A stretch of 64,000 nt of DNA, taken from positions 1 to 64,000 of the forward strand of contig NZ_JAEINV010000016.1 in the NCBI RefSeq assembly GCF_016342705.1. The letters run 5' to 3'. This document shows, one piece after another, positions 43,337 to 52,307 of this stretch (its first letter is position 1; the number at the start of each line of letters is the position of its first letter). This stretch comes from Lutibacter sp. (lineage in GTDB: Bacteria; Bacteroidota; Bacteroidia; Flavobacteriales; Flavobacteriaceae). The notes beneath the pieces are model-generated. The model did no database searches, was not told the origin of the DNA, and worked only from the letters and a program-made list of their open reading frames with translations. A program made the position numbers and the translations under genes.

Positions 43337-45454
43337 TTAATTTTTAACTAAATGATATGCTGGCTTTAATTTTAATTCACTTAAAACATGGATAGCTTCT
43401 TCAATATAAACATCCTTTTTTAAACTAGTATGCCAAGCAATTCTTTTATCGGCCAAATCTGTATCAGATTTCACTAATTCTTGCTCATATAAAGGTGATG
43501 TATACGTTAAATTAGTGGTAAAATCTTTTAAATCTTTAAACTGTAAAGACTGAGTTATATTATTATCTAAATCTTTTTTATAATCTTCTAAATCTAAATG
43601 AACCAATGTATCATCTTGAGCAGATTTCAACCATTTTGCATTGCTGTCAATCAATTTAAAATATTTGTTTGAAGCCACTCTTTTTTTACTATTATTAATT
43701 ACTTCATTAAAATTTTCATAATTATTCCATAAATTATATGTAGCCGGATTTACTTTATCAAATTTTAAAGCATTTGGCAAATCACGTTCACCAATTTCCA
43801 TATAACTAAATCTACTTGGTAACATAATATCCGAATGTACACCTTCTAGTTGTGTAGAGCCACCATTAATTCTATAAAACTTTTGAATTGTCATTTTTAA
43901 AGCTCCAATATCTTCTTTTAAATTATGATATCTATTAATGTCTAAAACGCTTTGTACAGTTCCTTTACCATATGTTTGTCTTCCACCAATAATTATAGCA
44001 CGATTATAGTCTTGCATTGCTGCTGCAAAAATTTCAGAAGCTGAGGCAGAAAGTTCATTTACTAAAATTACTAAGGGTCCATCCCATTGAATTTTTGGGT
44101 CTTCATCTTTTCTAACATCAGGTGCTCTGTCTCTATATTTTACTTGTACAACAGGACCTTTATTTATAAATAACCCAGATATTTCAATAGCTGTTTCTAA
44201 AGAGCCACCACCGTTGTTTCTTAAATCAATAACTAAACCTTCAACATTTTCTTTTTTAAGGCGCTCAATTTCTTGTGCCATATCGGTTGCAGAGTTTCTA
44301 TAGCTTTCTTCGCCAAAATCAATATAAAATTTTGGTAAGTTTATAATACCAAAAGTTTTACCATCTTTTTTTACAACGGATGACTTCACAAAAGTTTCTT
44401 CCAATTCAACAACATCTCTTATAATTGAAATTATTTTAGTTGTTCCATCTAATTTTTTTACTGTCAACCTAACTTCCGATCCTTTTTCACCTTTAATAAA
44501 TTCAATAGCATCGTCTAAACGCATTCCAACAATATCTAAAGGTTCTTCATTCCCTTGGGCAACTTTTACAATTAAATCGCCAACTTCTAATTCTCCTTGT
44601 TTCCAAGCAGGTCCACCTGAAATTAATTCACTTACACTTGTATAATCGTTTTTCTTTTGTAAACGAGCTCCAATTCCTTCCAGTTTACCAGCCATAGAAA
44701 TGTCAAATCTCTTTTTCACAGTTGGATCAAAATAGGAAGTATGAGGATCAAATTCTTCAGCAATACAGTTAATATAAGTTGAAAACCAATCGGAATATGT
44801 TAATTCGTCAATTCTTTCATATAAATCGGTCATACTCTCTAAAGTAGCTTCTCTTGCTTCTTTTTCAAGTTCGTCCATAGATTTTACAACATAACTATTA
44901 TCTTCTTTTTTCTTGTCATCTTCAGCATTTATTTTATCGTATAACCGAGAAAGTGTAGTAAATTTAAGTTGTTTGTACCATGTATTAATTAATTCTTCTT
45001 TTGATTTGGCAAAAGGTAATTTATCTGAATCAACATCTAAAATTTCTTTTTTATTAAAGTCGAATTTAGAAGCTAAAATGTCCTTATAATAATCTTTAGA
45101 ATCGTTTGTTCTTTCAATTAATCTTTCATAAACCAAATAAAAGAATGATAAATCTTCGCTATTTATTTGATCGTCAATTTGAAATTTATATGCTGAAAAT
45201 TCATCAATATCAGCCTGTAAAAAATAACGTTTTGAAGGATCTAAATTTTCAATAAATGCATTAAATACATGTTCAGAAAAAGTATCATCAATTTCTTTAG
45301 GTTCGTAATGTCCTTGAGTTAACACATATTTTAAAATAGTTATTAAAACCTTATCTTTTGGATCGGAATCTGTGCTTGCGTTTGTTTGATAACTTGTAAA
45401 TAATGTTACAACAAACAGTAACGGCAAAAATATTTTTAAATTTCTAATCATCAT
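43337..45454 (-). CDS. prc: Carboxy-terminal processing protease Prc (Tsp)
   Basis: Periplasmic S41 protease that trims or degrades envelope proteins from the C-terminus. The 705-residue protein has a signal peptide (about 1-26), an N-terminal helical domain, a PDZ domain (about 240-330, GIGARLQKKNDYTSVSELI) and the catalytic core with the Ser of LSASASEIFAAAM (near 470) and the Lys of YGKGTVQSV (near 495). The C-terminal Prc extension is present. It is the first gene of a pair with the ABC permease. A 290-bp gap separates it from surE. Confidence 0.94.
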   Translation of the reverse strand: MMIRNLKIFLPLLFVVTLFTSYQTNASTDSDPKDKVLITILKYVLTQGHYEPKEIDDTFSEHVFNAFIENLDPSKRYFLQADIDEFSAYKFQIDDQINSEDLSFFYLVYERLIERTNDSKDYYKDILASKFDFNKKEILDVDSDKLPFAKSKEELINTWYKQLKFTTLSRLYDKINAEDDKKKEDNSYVVKSMDELEKEAREATLESMTDLYERIDELTYSDWFSTYINCIAEEFDPHTSYFDPTVKKRFDISMAGKLEGIGARLQKKNDYTSVSELISGGPAWKQGELEVGDLIVKVAQGNEEPLDIVGMRLDDAIEFIKGEKGSEVRLTVKKLDGTTKIISIIRDVVELEETFVKSSVVKKDGKTFGIINLPKFYIDFGEESYRNSATDMAQEIERLKKENVEGLVIDLRNNGGGSLETAIEISGLFINKGPVVQVKYRDRAPDVRKDEDPKIQWDGPLVILVNELSASASEIFAAAMQDYNRAIIIGGRQTYGKGTVQSVLDINRYHNLKEDIGALKMTIQKFYRINGGSTQLEGVHSDIMLPSRFSYMEIGERDLPNALKFDKVNPATYNLWNNYENFNEVINNSKKRVASNKYFKLIDSNAKWLKSAQDDTLVHLDLEDYKKDLDNNITQSLQFKDLKDFTTNLTYTSPLYEQELVKSDTDLADKRIAWHTSLKKDVYIEEAIHVLSELKLKPAYHLVKN

Positions 45455-45718
45455 CTATCTAATCAATTGTTGTTAGTAATGTAATATTACACTAAAATAG
45501 TGCCAATATTTTAGTTAAACGTCTAATTTAACTTTTTTTTATAAATTACAATAAATACTTTGGTTGTTTTGCCTTTTTTGTCATCCAAAGTGGAAACAAG
45601 AACGGAAACATTCCATTTATAAAAAACCTAGTTTTATATACAATAATAACTAAATAATTAATTCTTCTTGCATTACAAAATGTTAAATTTAATTTAAACG
45701 AAACCCAATAAATTATAG

Positions 45719-45726
45719 TAGCTTTG
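45719..45726 (+). promoter_or_regulatory. -7 box for surE
   Basis: TAGCTTTG matches TAnnTTTG exactly and lies 18 bp before the surE ATG. The rest of the 290-bp gap (45455-45744) holds two short palindromes near 45481-45502 and is otherwise AT-rich without a gene. Confidence 0.5.
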
Positions 45727-45744
45727 TTTTTTAATTAGATAAAA

Positions 45745-46509
45745 ATGAATACAAAACCCTTAATTTTAGTTACCAATGATGATGGTATAACGGCACCAGG
45801 AATAAGAACTTTAATTGCTGTTATGCGTGAAATTGGTGACGTTGTAGTTGTAGCGCCAGATAGTCCACAAAGTGGAATGGGACACGCAGTAACTATAAAT
45901 GAAACTTTATACTGTAATGAAATAACTGTTGATGATGGCCCACAAAGAGAGTATAAATCATCAGGAACTCCGGCTGATTGTGTAAAACTAGCTGTAAGTG
46001 AAATTTTAGATAGAAAACCAGATTTATGTGTTTCAGGAATAAATCACGGATCAAATTCATCTATAAATGTAATTTATTCGGGAACCATGAGCGCTGCTGT
46101 TGAAGCTGGTGTTGAAGGAATTCCTGCCATTGGATTTTCATTATTAGATTATTCTTGGAATGCAGATTTTGAGCCATTAAAAGAGCATATTAAAAAAATT
46201 GCTTTAAATGTGTTAGAACAAGGGTTGCCAGATGGTGTTGTACTCAATGTAAATTTTCCTAAAAGTAAAGAATTTAAAGGCGTGAAAGTTTGCCGACAAG
46301 CACGTGCAAATTGGGTGGAAGAATTTGATAAACGAATAAACCCGCAAGGGAGAGTATATTATTGGCTAACGGGTAAATTTGTAAATATGGATAAAGGTGA
46401 AGATACTGATGAGTGGGCTTTGGCAAATAATTACATTTCAATTGTGCCAGTTCAGTTTGATTTAACTGCGCATCATTTTATTCAAAAGTTAAATAGTTGG
46501 AACTTATAA
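45745..46509 (+). CDS. surE: 5'/3'-nucleotidase SurE
   Basis: Metal-dependent phosphatase of nucleoside monophosphates, linked to stationary-phase survival. The 254-residue protein has the SurE metal site LVTNDDGITAPGI (Asp12 and Asp13), the SGMGHAVTI segment, SSGTPADCV, and SGINHGSN with the third ligand Asn. It starts a three-gene operon with a small membrane protein gene (4 bp after) and lpxB. Confidence 0.95.
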   Translation: MNTKPLILVTNDDGITAPGIRTLIAVMREIGDVVVVAPDSPQSGMGHAVTINETLYCNEITVDDGPQREYKSSGTPADCVKLAVSEILDRKPDLCVSGINHGSNSSINVIYSGTMSAAVEAGVEGIPAIGFSLLDYSWNADFEPLKEHIKKIALNVLEQGLPDGVVLNVNFPKSKEFKGVKVCRQARANWVEEFDKRINPQGRVYYWLTGKFVNMDKGEDTDEWALANNYISIVPVQFDLTAHHFIQKLNSWNL

Positions 46510-46513
46510 AGTA

Positions 46514-46798
46514 ATGAAAAAGGAGATAGCTATCGGTTTTTTAACAGCAATTGCTGCAACTGCATTTGGCTGTTTTATTTTTATAGAATATTTTTCTTCA
46601 TATGATTTTTCTAAAAGTTTAGAATTAATTAAAGAAGGAAATTTAGAAGGAAAAGTATTGGTTTTGGGTGCAATAGCTAACTTTTTTGTTTTTTTTATTT
46701 TTTTAAAGAAAAAGCAAATTTACAGAGCTCGTGGTGTTTTAATTGAAACTTTTTTATTGGCATTTATAGTTTTATTTTTAACCTTTTTTAATAAATAA
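46514..46798 (+). CDS. Small membrane protein between surE and lpxB
   Basis: A 94-residue protein with three predicted helices (about residues 6-27, 48-64 and 72-91) and a short soluble loop with Glu and Lys between the first two. No family is recognised with certainty; I recall similar small open frames between surE and lpxB in related genomes. It lies 4 bp after surE and 8 bp before lpxB, so it is co-translated. A role near lipid A synthesis is possible but not shown. Confidence 0.65.
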   Translation: MKKEIAIGFLTAIAATAFGCFIFIEYFSSYDFSKSLELIKEGNLEGKVLVLGAIANFFVFFIFLKKKQIYRARGVLIETFLLAFIVLFLTFFNK

Positions 46799-46806
46799 TC
46801 CATAAA

Positions 46807-47907
46807 ATGAGATACTATATAATTTCGGGTGAAGCTTCTGGAGATTTACATGGTTCAAATTTAATGAAAGCTATGTTGGAAGAAGATCCAAAGGCAGAAA
46901 TTAGATTTTGGGGTGGCGATTTAATGCAACAAGTTGGAGGGACTTTAGTAAAGCATTATAAAGAAAGAGCCTTTATGGGGTTTGCGGAGGTAATTAAAAA
47001 TATTCCAACTATTTTAGGATTTATAAAATTTTGTAAAGAGGATATTTTAAATTTTAATCCAGATAAAATTATTTTTATTGATAATTCTGGTTTTAACCTT
47101 CCTATTGCTAAATGGGCTAAGGCTCAAAATTTTAAAACAGTTTATTATATTTCTCCGCAGGTTTGGGCTAGTAGATCTGGCAGAGTTAAGGCTATAAAAA
47201 GAGACATAGATGAAATGTATGTTATTTTGCCTTTTGTGAAAGACTTTTATAATAAACATGATTATAATGTTACTTTTGTAGGGCATCCATTATTAGATGC
47301 TATTTCCGGTAGACCAATGGTTAATGAAAAGCAATTTAAAGAAGAAAATCAGCTTTCCATTAAACCAATAATTGCATTATTGCCCGGAAGTAGAAAGCAG
47401 GAAATTAAAAAACTATTAGCTGTAATGCTTAAAATGGCTGATAAATTTACGGATTATCAATTTGTAATTGCTGGTGCTCCAAGTCAGGATTTTGAACTTT
47501 ACAAACCATTTATTACAAAGGATAACGTGAAATTTATTAGTAATAAAACATACGATTTGTTGTCAGTTTCCTATGCCGCCATTGTTACTTCAGGAACTGC
47601 AACTTTAGAAACGGCATTGTTTAAAGTACCTGAAATAGTATGCTACAAAACAAGTTGGTTATCCTACCAAATAGGTAAGCGTTTAATAGATTTAAAGTTT
47701 ATTTCTTTGGTAAATCTTATAATGGATAAAGAAGTTGTAAAGGAATTAATTCAGGATGATTTTAATGAGAAAAATTTGGAAAAAGAACTGCATAAAATTT
47801 TAAATGAAACAACTAGAAATAAGTTGTTTTTAGATTATTTTGAATTGGAAAAAAAACTAGGTGGAAAAGGCGCTTCTAAAAAAGTGGCAGAATTAATTGT
47901 TAAATAA
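46807..47907 (+). CDS. lpxB: Lipid-A-disaccharide synthase
   Basis: Glycosyltransferase (GT19) that joins UDP-2,3-diacylglucosamine and lipid X in lipid A synthesis. The 366-residue protein has the N-terminal ISGEASGDLHGSNLMKAM, the central ISPQVWASRSGRVKAIKRDI (near residues 116-135), FVGHPLLDA, and LLPGSRKQEIKKLL (near 197-210). It is the last gene of the surE operon; the terminator overlaps its stop codon. Confidence 0.96.
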   Translation: MRYYIISGEASGDLHGSNLMKAMLEEDPKAEIRFWGGDLMQQVGGTLVKHYKERAFMGFAEVIKNIPTILGFIKFCKEDILNFNPDKIIFIDNSGFNLPIAKWAKAQNFKTVYYISPQVWASRSGRVKAIKRDIDEMYVILPFVKDFYNKHDYNVTFVGHPLLDAISGRPMVNEKQFKEENQLSIKPIIALLPGSRKQEIKKLLAVMLKMADKFTDYQFVIAGAPSQDFELYKPFITKDNVKFISNKTYDLLSVSYAAIVTSGTATLETALFKVPEIVCYKTSWLSYQIGKRLIDLKFISLVNLIMDKEVVKELIQDDFNEKNLEKELHKILNETTRNKLFLDYFELEKKLGGKGASKKVAELIVK

Positions 47908-47942
47908 AAGACTCTGAAACATTTTATAGCTTCAGAGTCTTT
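47907..47942. terminator. lpxB terminator
   Basis: The arms AAAGACTCTGAA and TTCAGAGTCTTT surround a 12-base loop and start at the last base of the lpxB stop codon. The gene on the other side is convergent, so it may serve both. Confidence 0.85.
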
Positions 47943-47969
47943 AAGAAAATTGATTGATTACTAATATTT

Positions 47970-48857
47970 TTATTTACAAACTGCTTCTAATACATCTTCA
48001 ATATCACCAGGTGTACTCATAATTTTCATAAAAGTTCCCATAGTTAATTCTGGCCAATGTAAGGCAAGTCTGTATTTTCCGTGCAACATAGTTGCTTTGT
48101 TTCCTTGTAAAATAATTTCATAAGGTAAAGCCGCAACGTGGGCTTCACCAATAATTGGTAAAAAATGTGCTTCACCTTCTTCTTTGTTTTGTAAACCAAC
48201 ACCAAATACTGCTACTTTTTCATTAGCATACACTAATTTATAAACTTCAACAGTATTTCCTTTTTTAGCTTTTAAGTTATTTTCAATAACTTTTAAACCT
48301 TCTTCAAATGATGAAAATTCATTTAAAGTTACAGGATCGGAAAAATAAGGCATCATAATTTTATAATGATACTTTTTTAAATTCTCTGCCTTTACAGTAC
48401 CGCCAAATGGTGTAAAACTAGTTCCAAGACCTGAAAAAGTTGATTTTAAATCTGCGCTAAACTTCTGAAAGAAAGTTTTGTATGAGTTGTAGCTATCACC
48501 TAAATAAGCTCTTAAAATATAGTCTGGATTGGTATAAGAAATAGTTACTTTTCCATTTTTTTGTTCTAAACCAACTTTAAAAGTTGCAGCAAGTGCACCT
48601 CTGTCTTTTACTTTAACAACGGTGTTTTTTAAATCAGTTCTTGTAAAAGCAATTACTTTTAAACTGCTTTTGTTTGATGGGTTATAAGTTCCTAAAACTG
48701 TATAAGAATTACTTTCTAAGGCATTTACAACCTTTTCAGTAATTTGTTGAATTGATTCGTTTGATTCTCCAATTTTAATATACGGACTTAAATCTTGTGC
48801 AAAAGAATTAACACCAAACATTAAAATTAGGATACTGGTAAAAATAAGATTTTTCAT
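47970..48857 (-). CDS. Exported DUF302-like protein
   Basis: A 295-residue protein with a signal peptide (about 1-20, ending NSFA). Residues about 25-120 and 150-275 both look like DUF302-type domains: SNESIQQITEKVVNALESNS (near 33-52) and FSSFEEGLKVIENNLKAKKG (near 181-200) are the repeated helix, and VFGVGLQNKEEGE with HGKYRLALHWPELTMGTF belongs to the second unit. Function is unknown. It is monocistronic and divergent from the DNA repair gene. The family assignment is by eye. Confidence 0.65.
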   Translation of the reverse strand: MKNLIFTSILILMFGVNSFAQDLSPYIKIGESNESIQQITEKVVNALESNSYTVLGTYNPSNKSSLKVIAFTRTDLKNTVVKVKDRGALAATFKVGLEQKNGKVTISYTNPDYILRAYLGDSYNSYKTFFQKFSADLKSTFSGLGTSFTPFGGTVKAENLKKYHYKIMMPYFSDPVTLNEFSSFEEGLKVIENNLKAKKGNTVEVYKLVYANEKVAVFGVGLQNKEEGEAHFLPIIGEAHVAALPYEIILQGNKATMLHGKYRLALHWPELTMGTFMKIMSTPGDIEDVLEAVCK

Positions 48858-48960
48858 AAATTGATAAATTATTATTCGTCAAAATTACCTTATATTAATA
48901 CCGTCAATTATGATATTAATCATTCTGTAACTATTGTTACCGTAAATTAATTTTCTGAAA

Positions 48961-49638
48961 ATGAAAAGCGCAGAAGTTTATAATTTATTAGAACAACATA
49001 AAAATGTTAGAGGTATTGGAAACTGGAAAAAGAATAATTATGGTAACTTGGAAAGTTTTGGAATAGGACTAACGCAATTAAAAGTAATAGCAAAGAAAAT
49101 TGGAAAAAATCATGACCTAGCTATAGATCTTTGGAAAGAACCAAATTATGATGTTAAAACCATTTCAATTTTAATTGAAGAGCCCAAAAAAGTAGATATA
49201 TTACAGGTGGAATTAATGGTGAATGAAGCAAAAATGTGGATGTTATGCCACACGTGGGTTCAAAATTTGTTTTGTAAAGTCTCGTTTTCTTTTGATATTT
49301 CTGAAGAGTGGAGAATGAGCGTTGTTGATATAAAACGTAGAGTTGGTTATGCTTTTTTATACTATTTAGCGAGAGATAAAAAAGTGTTAGATGCTTATTT
49401 TATACCTATTTTAAATGTTATTGAAAAGGAAATTCAGCAAGAAGAGAATTTTGTAAAAGACGCTATGAATAATGCATTATTTTCAATTGGCCAACGCTCT
49501 AAATTCTTAAATAATAGATGTATTGAAATTGCCAGAAATGTTGGAAAAATTGAAGTTAATTATGGTGATAATTCTTGTGAAGCGGTGAATGTAATTAAAC
49601 ATTTAACTTCAAAAAGGATGCAAAATAAATTTAATTAA
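48961..49638 (+). CDS. DNA alkylation repair protein (AlkD-like)
   Basis: A 225-residue HEAT-repeat protein of the ALK/AlkD type, whose best-known members remove positively charged alkylated bases. The N-terminal part (NVRGIGNWKKNNYG) and helices such as LGLTQLKVIAKKIGKNHDLA-type repeats fit the family, with conserved LWKEPNYDVKTISILI (near residue 58) and the MWMLCHTWVQNLFC region (near 92-105). C-terminal NNALFSIGQRSKFLNNRCIE is also typical. Catalytic residues cannot be assigned with confidence. It starts before comEC, 27 bp apart, so the two may be co-transcribed. Confidence 0.82.
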   Translation: MKSAEVYNLLEQHKNVRGIGNWKKNNYGNLESFGIGLTQLKVIAKKIGKNHDLAIDLWKEPNYDVKTISILIEEPKKVDILQVELMVNEAKMWMLCHTWVQNLFCKVSFSFDISEEWRMSVVDIKRRVGYAFLYYLARDKKVLDAYFIPILNVIEKEIQQEENFVKDAMNNALFSIGQRSKFLNNRCIEIARNVGKIEVNYGDNSCEAVNVIKHLTSKRMQNKFN

Positions 49639-49665
49639 AATATTTTTTATTAACTTTATCATGCT

Positions 49666-51690
49666 ATGATGAAGTTTTTGAAATTTGTTCCAATACAAAT
49701 TACTTTCTTTTTAATTATTGGAGTTTTAATAGGTAATTACTTTGTAATTAATGTAATACAATTAACAATTGTTAGTTGTGTAGTTGTTTTGTTTTTAGGG
49801 ATTGCTTATTTTTTTGCCAATAAAAATCTAAACTATTTTAATTCACTTTTTACCATATTCGGTTTTTCTGCAGCCTTATTAATAGGTGTTGCCTCTATAA
49901 CTTTTCAAAACCAATTAAATAATGTAAATCATTATTCGAATGCCAAAAATTTCAAGATTGATGTTCCAATTGAATCAGTTTTAAAAATTAGAAAAGTATT
50001 AAAACCCAGCGCAAATTATAATAAATATGAAGCCTTTATTTTAGAAACTAATCAACAAAAAACAATTGGTAAATTCTTGGTAAATATTAAAAAAGACAGT
50101 TCAAAAAATCAATTATTTGTTGATGATGAATTATTAGTAAAAACCGAATTTAGAGCTATACCAAAACTATTGAATCCTTACGGTTTTAATTATGAAAAGT
50201 ATTTAAAAAATCAGCAGATTTATCATCAAGTGTATGTAAATAGCACTTCATATTTAGAGTTGACAAACAATTCAAAAACAATTTTTGGAATTGCCGCTAA
50301 TATAAGAAATGCAATAAATTCATCACTTATAAAAAATGGATTTAAAGACAATGAATTAGCTTTAATTAATGCCTTATTATTAGGGCAACGGCAAACTATT
50401 TCAGAAGATTTACTAGATAGTTATAAAGATGCCGGAGCAATTCATATTTTGGCGGTTTCGGGTTTACATGTTGGTGTAATTTTATTGTTGCTGTTGTTTT
50501 TATTTAAAAGTTTACATCAATTTAAAAATGGGAAATTAATAGCCACCGTTTTAATTATTTCTTTGTTGTGGTTTTATGCAATAATTGCAGGTTTATCTGC
50601 ATCAGTTGTAAGAGCAGTTGCTATGTTTACAGCATTGTCTATTGGGTTGCATTTAAATAAACCATCAAACATTTATAACAACTTAGTAATTTCAATGTTT
50701 TTCTTGTTGTTATTTCATCCATTTTACCTGTTTGAAGTTGGTTTTCAATTAAGTTATTTAGCTGTGTTTTCAATAGTTTGGGTGCAACCAAAATTATATG
50801 ATTTATGGATTTCTGAAATTTGGTTTTTCAGAAAAATGTGGCAATTATTTACAGTTTCCATTGCAGCTCAACTCGGAATTTTACCATTAAGTTTATTTTA
50901 TTTTCATCAATTTCCTGGATTGTTTTTTGTTGCTAACATGTTAATTATTCCATTTTTAGGTTTCATTTTGATTGCAGGAATTGTAGTCATAATTCTTTCG
51001 GTTAGTAATTTATTACCTCAATTTGTTGGTTATTTATATGAACTTGTTTTAAGTTTTATGAATGAACTTATAACGTGGGTTTCTAGTTTTGACACCTTTG
51101 TAATTAGAAATATTTCCATGTCATTTTTGTTAATGATAAGTGTTTATTTGTTTTTTATTTTGATGTTGAAATTCATAGAGAAAAAATCGTTTCTAAGAGT
51201 CATTTTGGTTTTATCATCAGTTGTGTTTTTACAATCTGTTTTATTTTTTGAAAAGTACCAAATTCAATCTCAACAAGAATTTATAGTTTTTAATTCTAGA
51301 GAAAGTATTATTGGAATAAGAAATGGAGATTATTTAGAATTAACATCAAAACTGAATTCTATTACAAAGTCCTATTTAATAGGAACAGGAATTAGGAACT
51401 ATCAAAAATTAAATTCGGGAACAAAACTATTTCATTTTAAAAACGAAACAATTTTAGTGGTAGATAGTTTGGGTTTATATAATTTTAAGTCTCTAAAACC
51501 TACAATTGTTGTATTGCAAAATTCTCCAAAAATAAATGTAGCACGTTTAATTAAAATTGTTCAACCAAAAATAATTGTGAGTGATGGTACAAATTATAAA
51601 AATGCTGCTTTAAGTTTTGAACAGGCGTGTTTAAAAAATAAAACTCCTTTTCACAGTACGTTGCAAAAAGGAGCTTTTTTAGTAAAATAA
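49666..51690 (+). CDS. comEC: ComEC/Rec2-family DNA uptake channel protein with a degenerate C-terminal domain
   Basis: An integral membrane protein of 674 residues. It has an N-terminal two-helix and DUF4131-like part (about 1-200) and the Competence domain with HILAVSGLHVGVI (near 263-275) and about eight helices. The C-terminal 140 residues look like the end of the metallo-beta-lactamase domain (LKPTIVVLQNSPKINVARLI, QPKIIVSDGTN) but lack the HxHxDH and HHG metal ligands. So transport of single-stranded DNA is plausible, while hydrolysis of the other strand is not supported here. Two ATGs in a row are possible starts. Confidence 0.87.
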   Translation: MMKFLKFVPIQITFFLIIGVLIGNYFVINVIQLTIVSCVVVLFLGIAYFFANKNLNYFNSLFTIFGFSAALLIGVASITFQNQLNNVNHYSNAKNFKIDVPIESVLKIRKVLKPSANYNKYEAFILETNQQKTIGKFLVNIKKDSSKNQLFVDDELLVKTEFRAIPKLLNPYGFNYEKYLKNQQIYHQVYVNSTSYLELTNNSKTIFGIAANIRNAINSSLIKNGFKDNELALINALLLGQRQTISEDLLDSYKDAGAIHILAVSGLHVGVILLLLLFLFKSLHQFKNGKLIATVLIISLLWFYAIIAGLSASVVRAVAMFTALSIGLHLNKPSNIYNNLVISMFFLLLFHPFYLFEVGFQLSYLAVFSIVWVQPKLYDLWISEIWFFRKMWQLFTVSIAAQLGILPLSLFYFHQFPGLFFVANMLIIPFLGFILIAGIVVIILSVSNLLPQFVGYLYELVLSFMNELITWVSSFDTFVIRNISMSFLLMISVYLFFILMLKFIEKKSFLRVILVLSSVVFLQSVLFFEKYQIQSQQEFIVFNSRESIIGIRNGDYLELTSKLNSITKSYLIGTGIRNYQKLNSGTKLFHFKNETILVVDSLGLYNFKSLKPTIVVLQNSPKINVARLIKIVQPKIIVSDGTNYKNAALSFEQACLKNKTPFHSTLQKGAFLVK

Positions 51691-51697
51691 TAATTAA

Positions 51698-52237
51698 TTA
51701 TTCTACAAATTCGTGTTTGAAATTTGAAGTGTACTCTCCAAACTCTTCTTGTGATTTTATGTTTTTATAAGCATCGGTAGCAAATATTTTTAAAAATATT
51801 TCTAACTGACGTGGAGTTTGATATCCTGTAACAGGTGTTAATAAAGTAGATTTTTCATCTAAAAACAACATAGTTGGATAGGCTCTAACTCCAAAGTAAC
51901 CAGATAATTCATGCGAGGAATTTCTTCCACTAGTATTTGGATTAAACCCTGGGTTTTTATATGTTTTTCCTAGAAAATTAATGGTTTCTCCACCTTCAGC
52001 ATTAAATTTTACAGCATAGTAATTTTCATTAATATATTTTGCTACATCTTTGTTGCCAAAAGTGTTTTTATCTAACATTTTACAAGGGCCGCACCAAATG
52101 GTATAGGCATCTATAAAAATCTTTTTTGGGTTTGTTTTTTGAGCTTCAACAGCTTTTTCTAAGGACATCCATTTTATTTCCTGTGCATTGGTTGAAACCC
52201 ATAACAATAGCAGTGTAGCTATAAATAATTTCTTCAT
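51698..52237 (-). CDS. Exported thioredoxin-like protein
   Basis: A 179-residue protein with a signal peptide (1-18, ending TNA) and a thioredoxin fold. The CXXC site is WCGPCKML (near residues 48-55) and the cis-Pro is in VRAYPTMLFLDE (near 117-128). Its segment KTYKNPGFNPNTSGRNSS is an insertion compared with classical thioredoxins. It probably reduces or exchanges disulfides in the periplasm. It lies 70 bp downstream of the large POT transporter gene on the same strand; a shared transcript is possible. Confidence 0.87.
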   Translation of the reverse strand: MKKLFIATLLLLWVSTNAQEIKWMSLEKAVEAQKTNPKKIFIDAYTIWCGPCKMLDKNTFGNKDVAKYINENYYAVKFNAEGGETINFLGKTYKNPGFNPNTSGRNSSHELSGYFGVRAYPTMLFLDEKSTLLTPVTGYQTPRQLEIFLKIFATDAYKNIKSQEEFGEYTSNFKHEFVE

Positions 52238-52307
52238 TTTTAATATTTTATGTTTATCTGATTAGTTTGACGCAAAAATGTTGCCAAATTTACAGTTAAT
52301 TTTTAAT

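Noticed and set aside
45481-45502. Overlapping palindromes GTAATATTAC and CACTAAAATAGTG upstream of prc
   Set aside because: Both are short and AT-rich in an AT-rich gap, and neither is repeated nearby; chance is likely.
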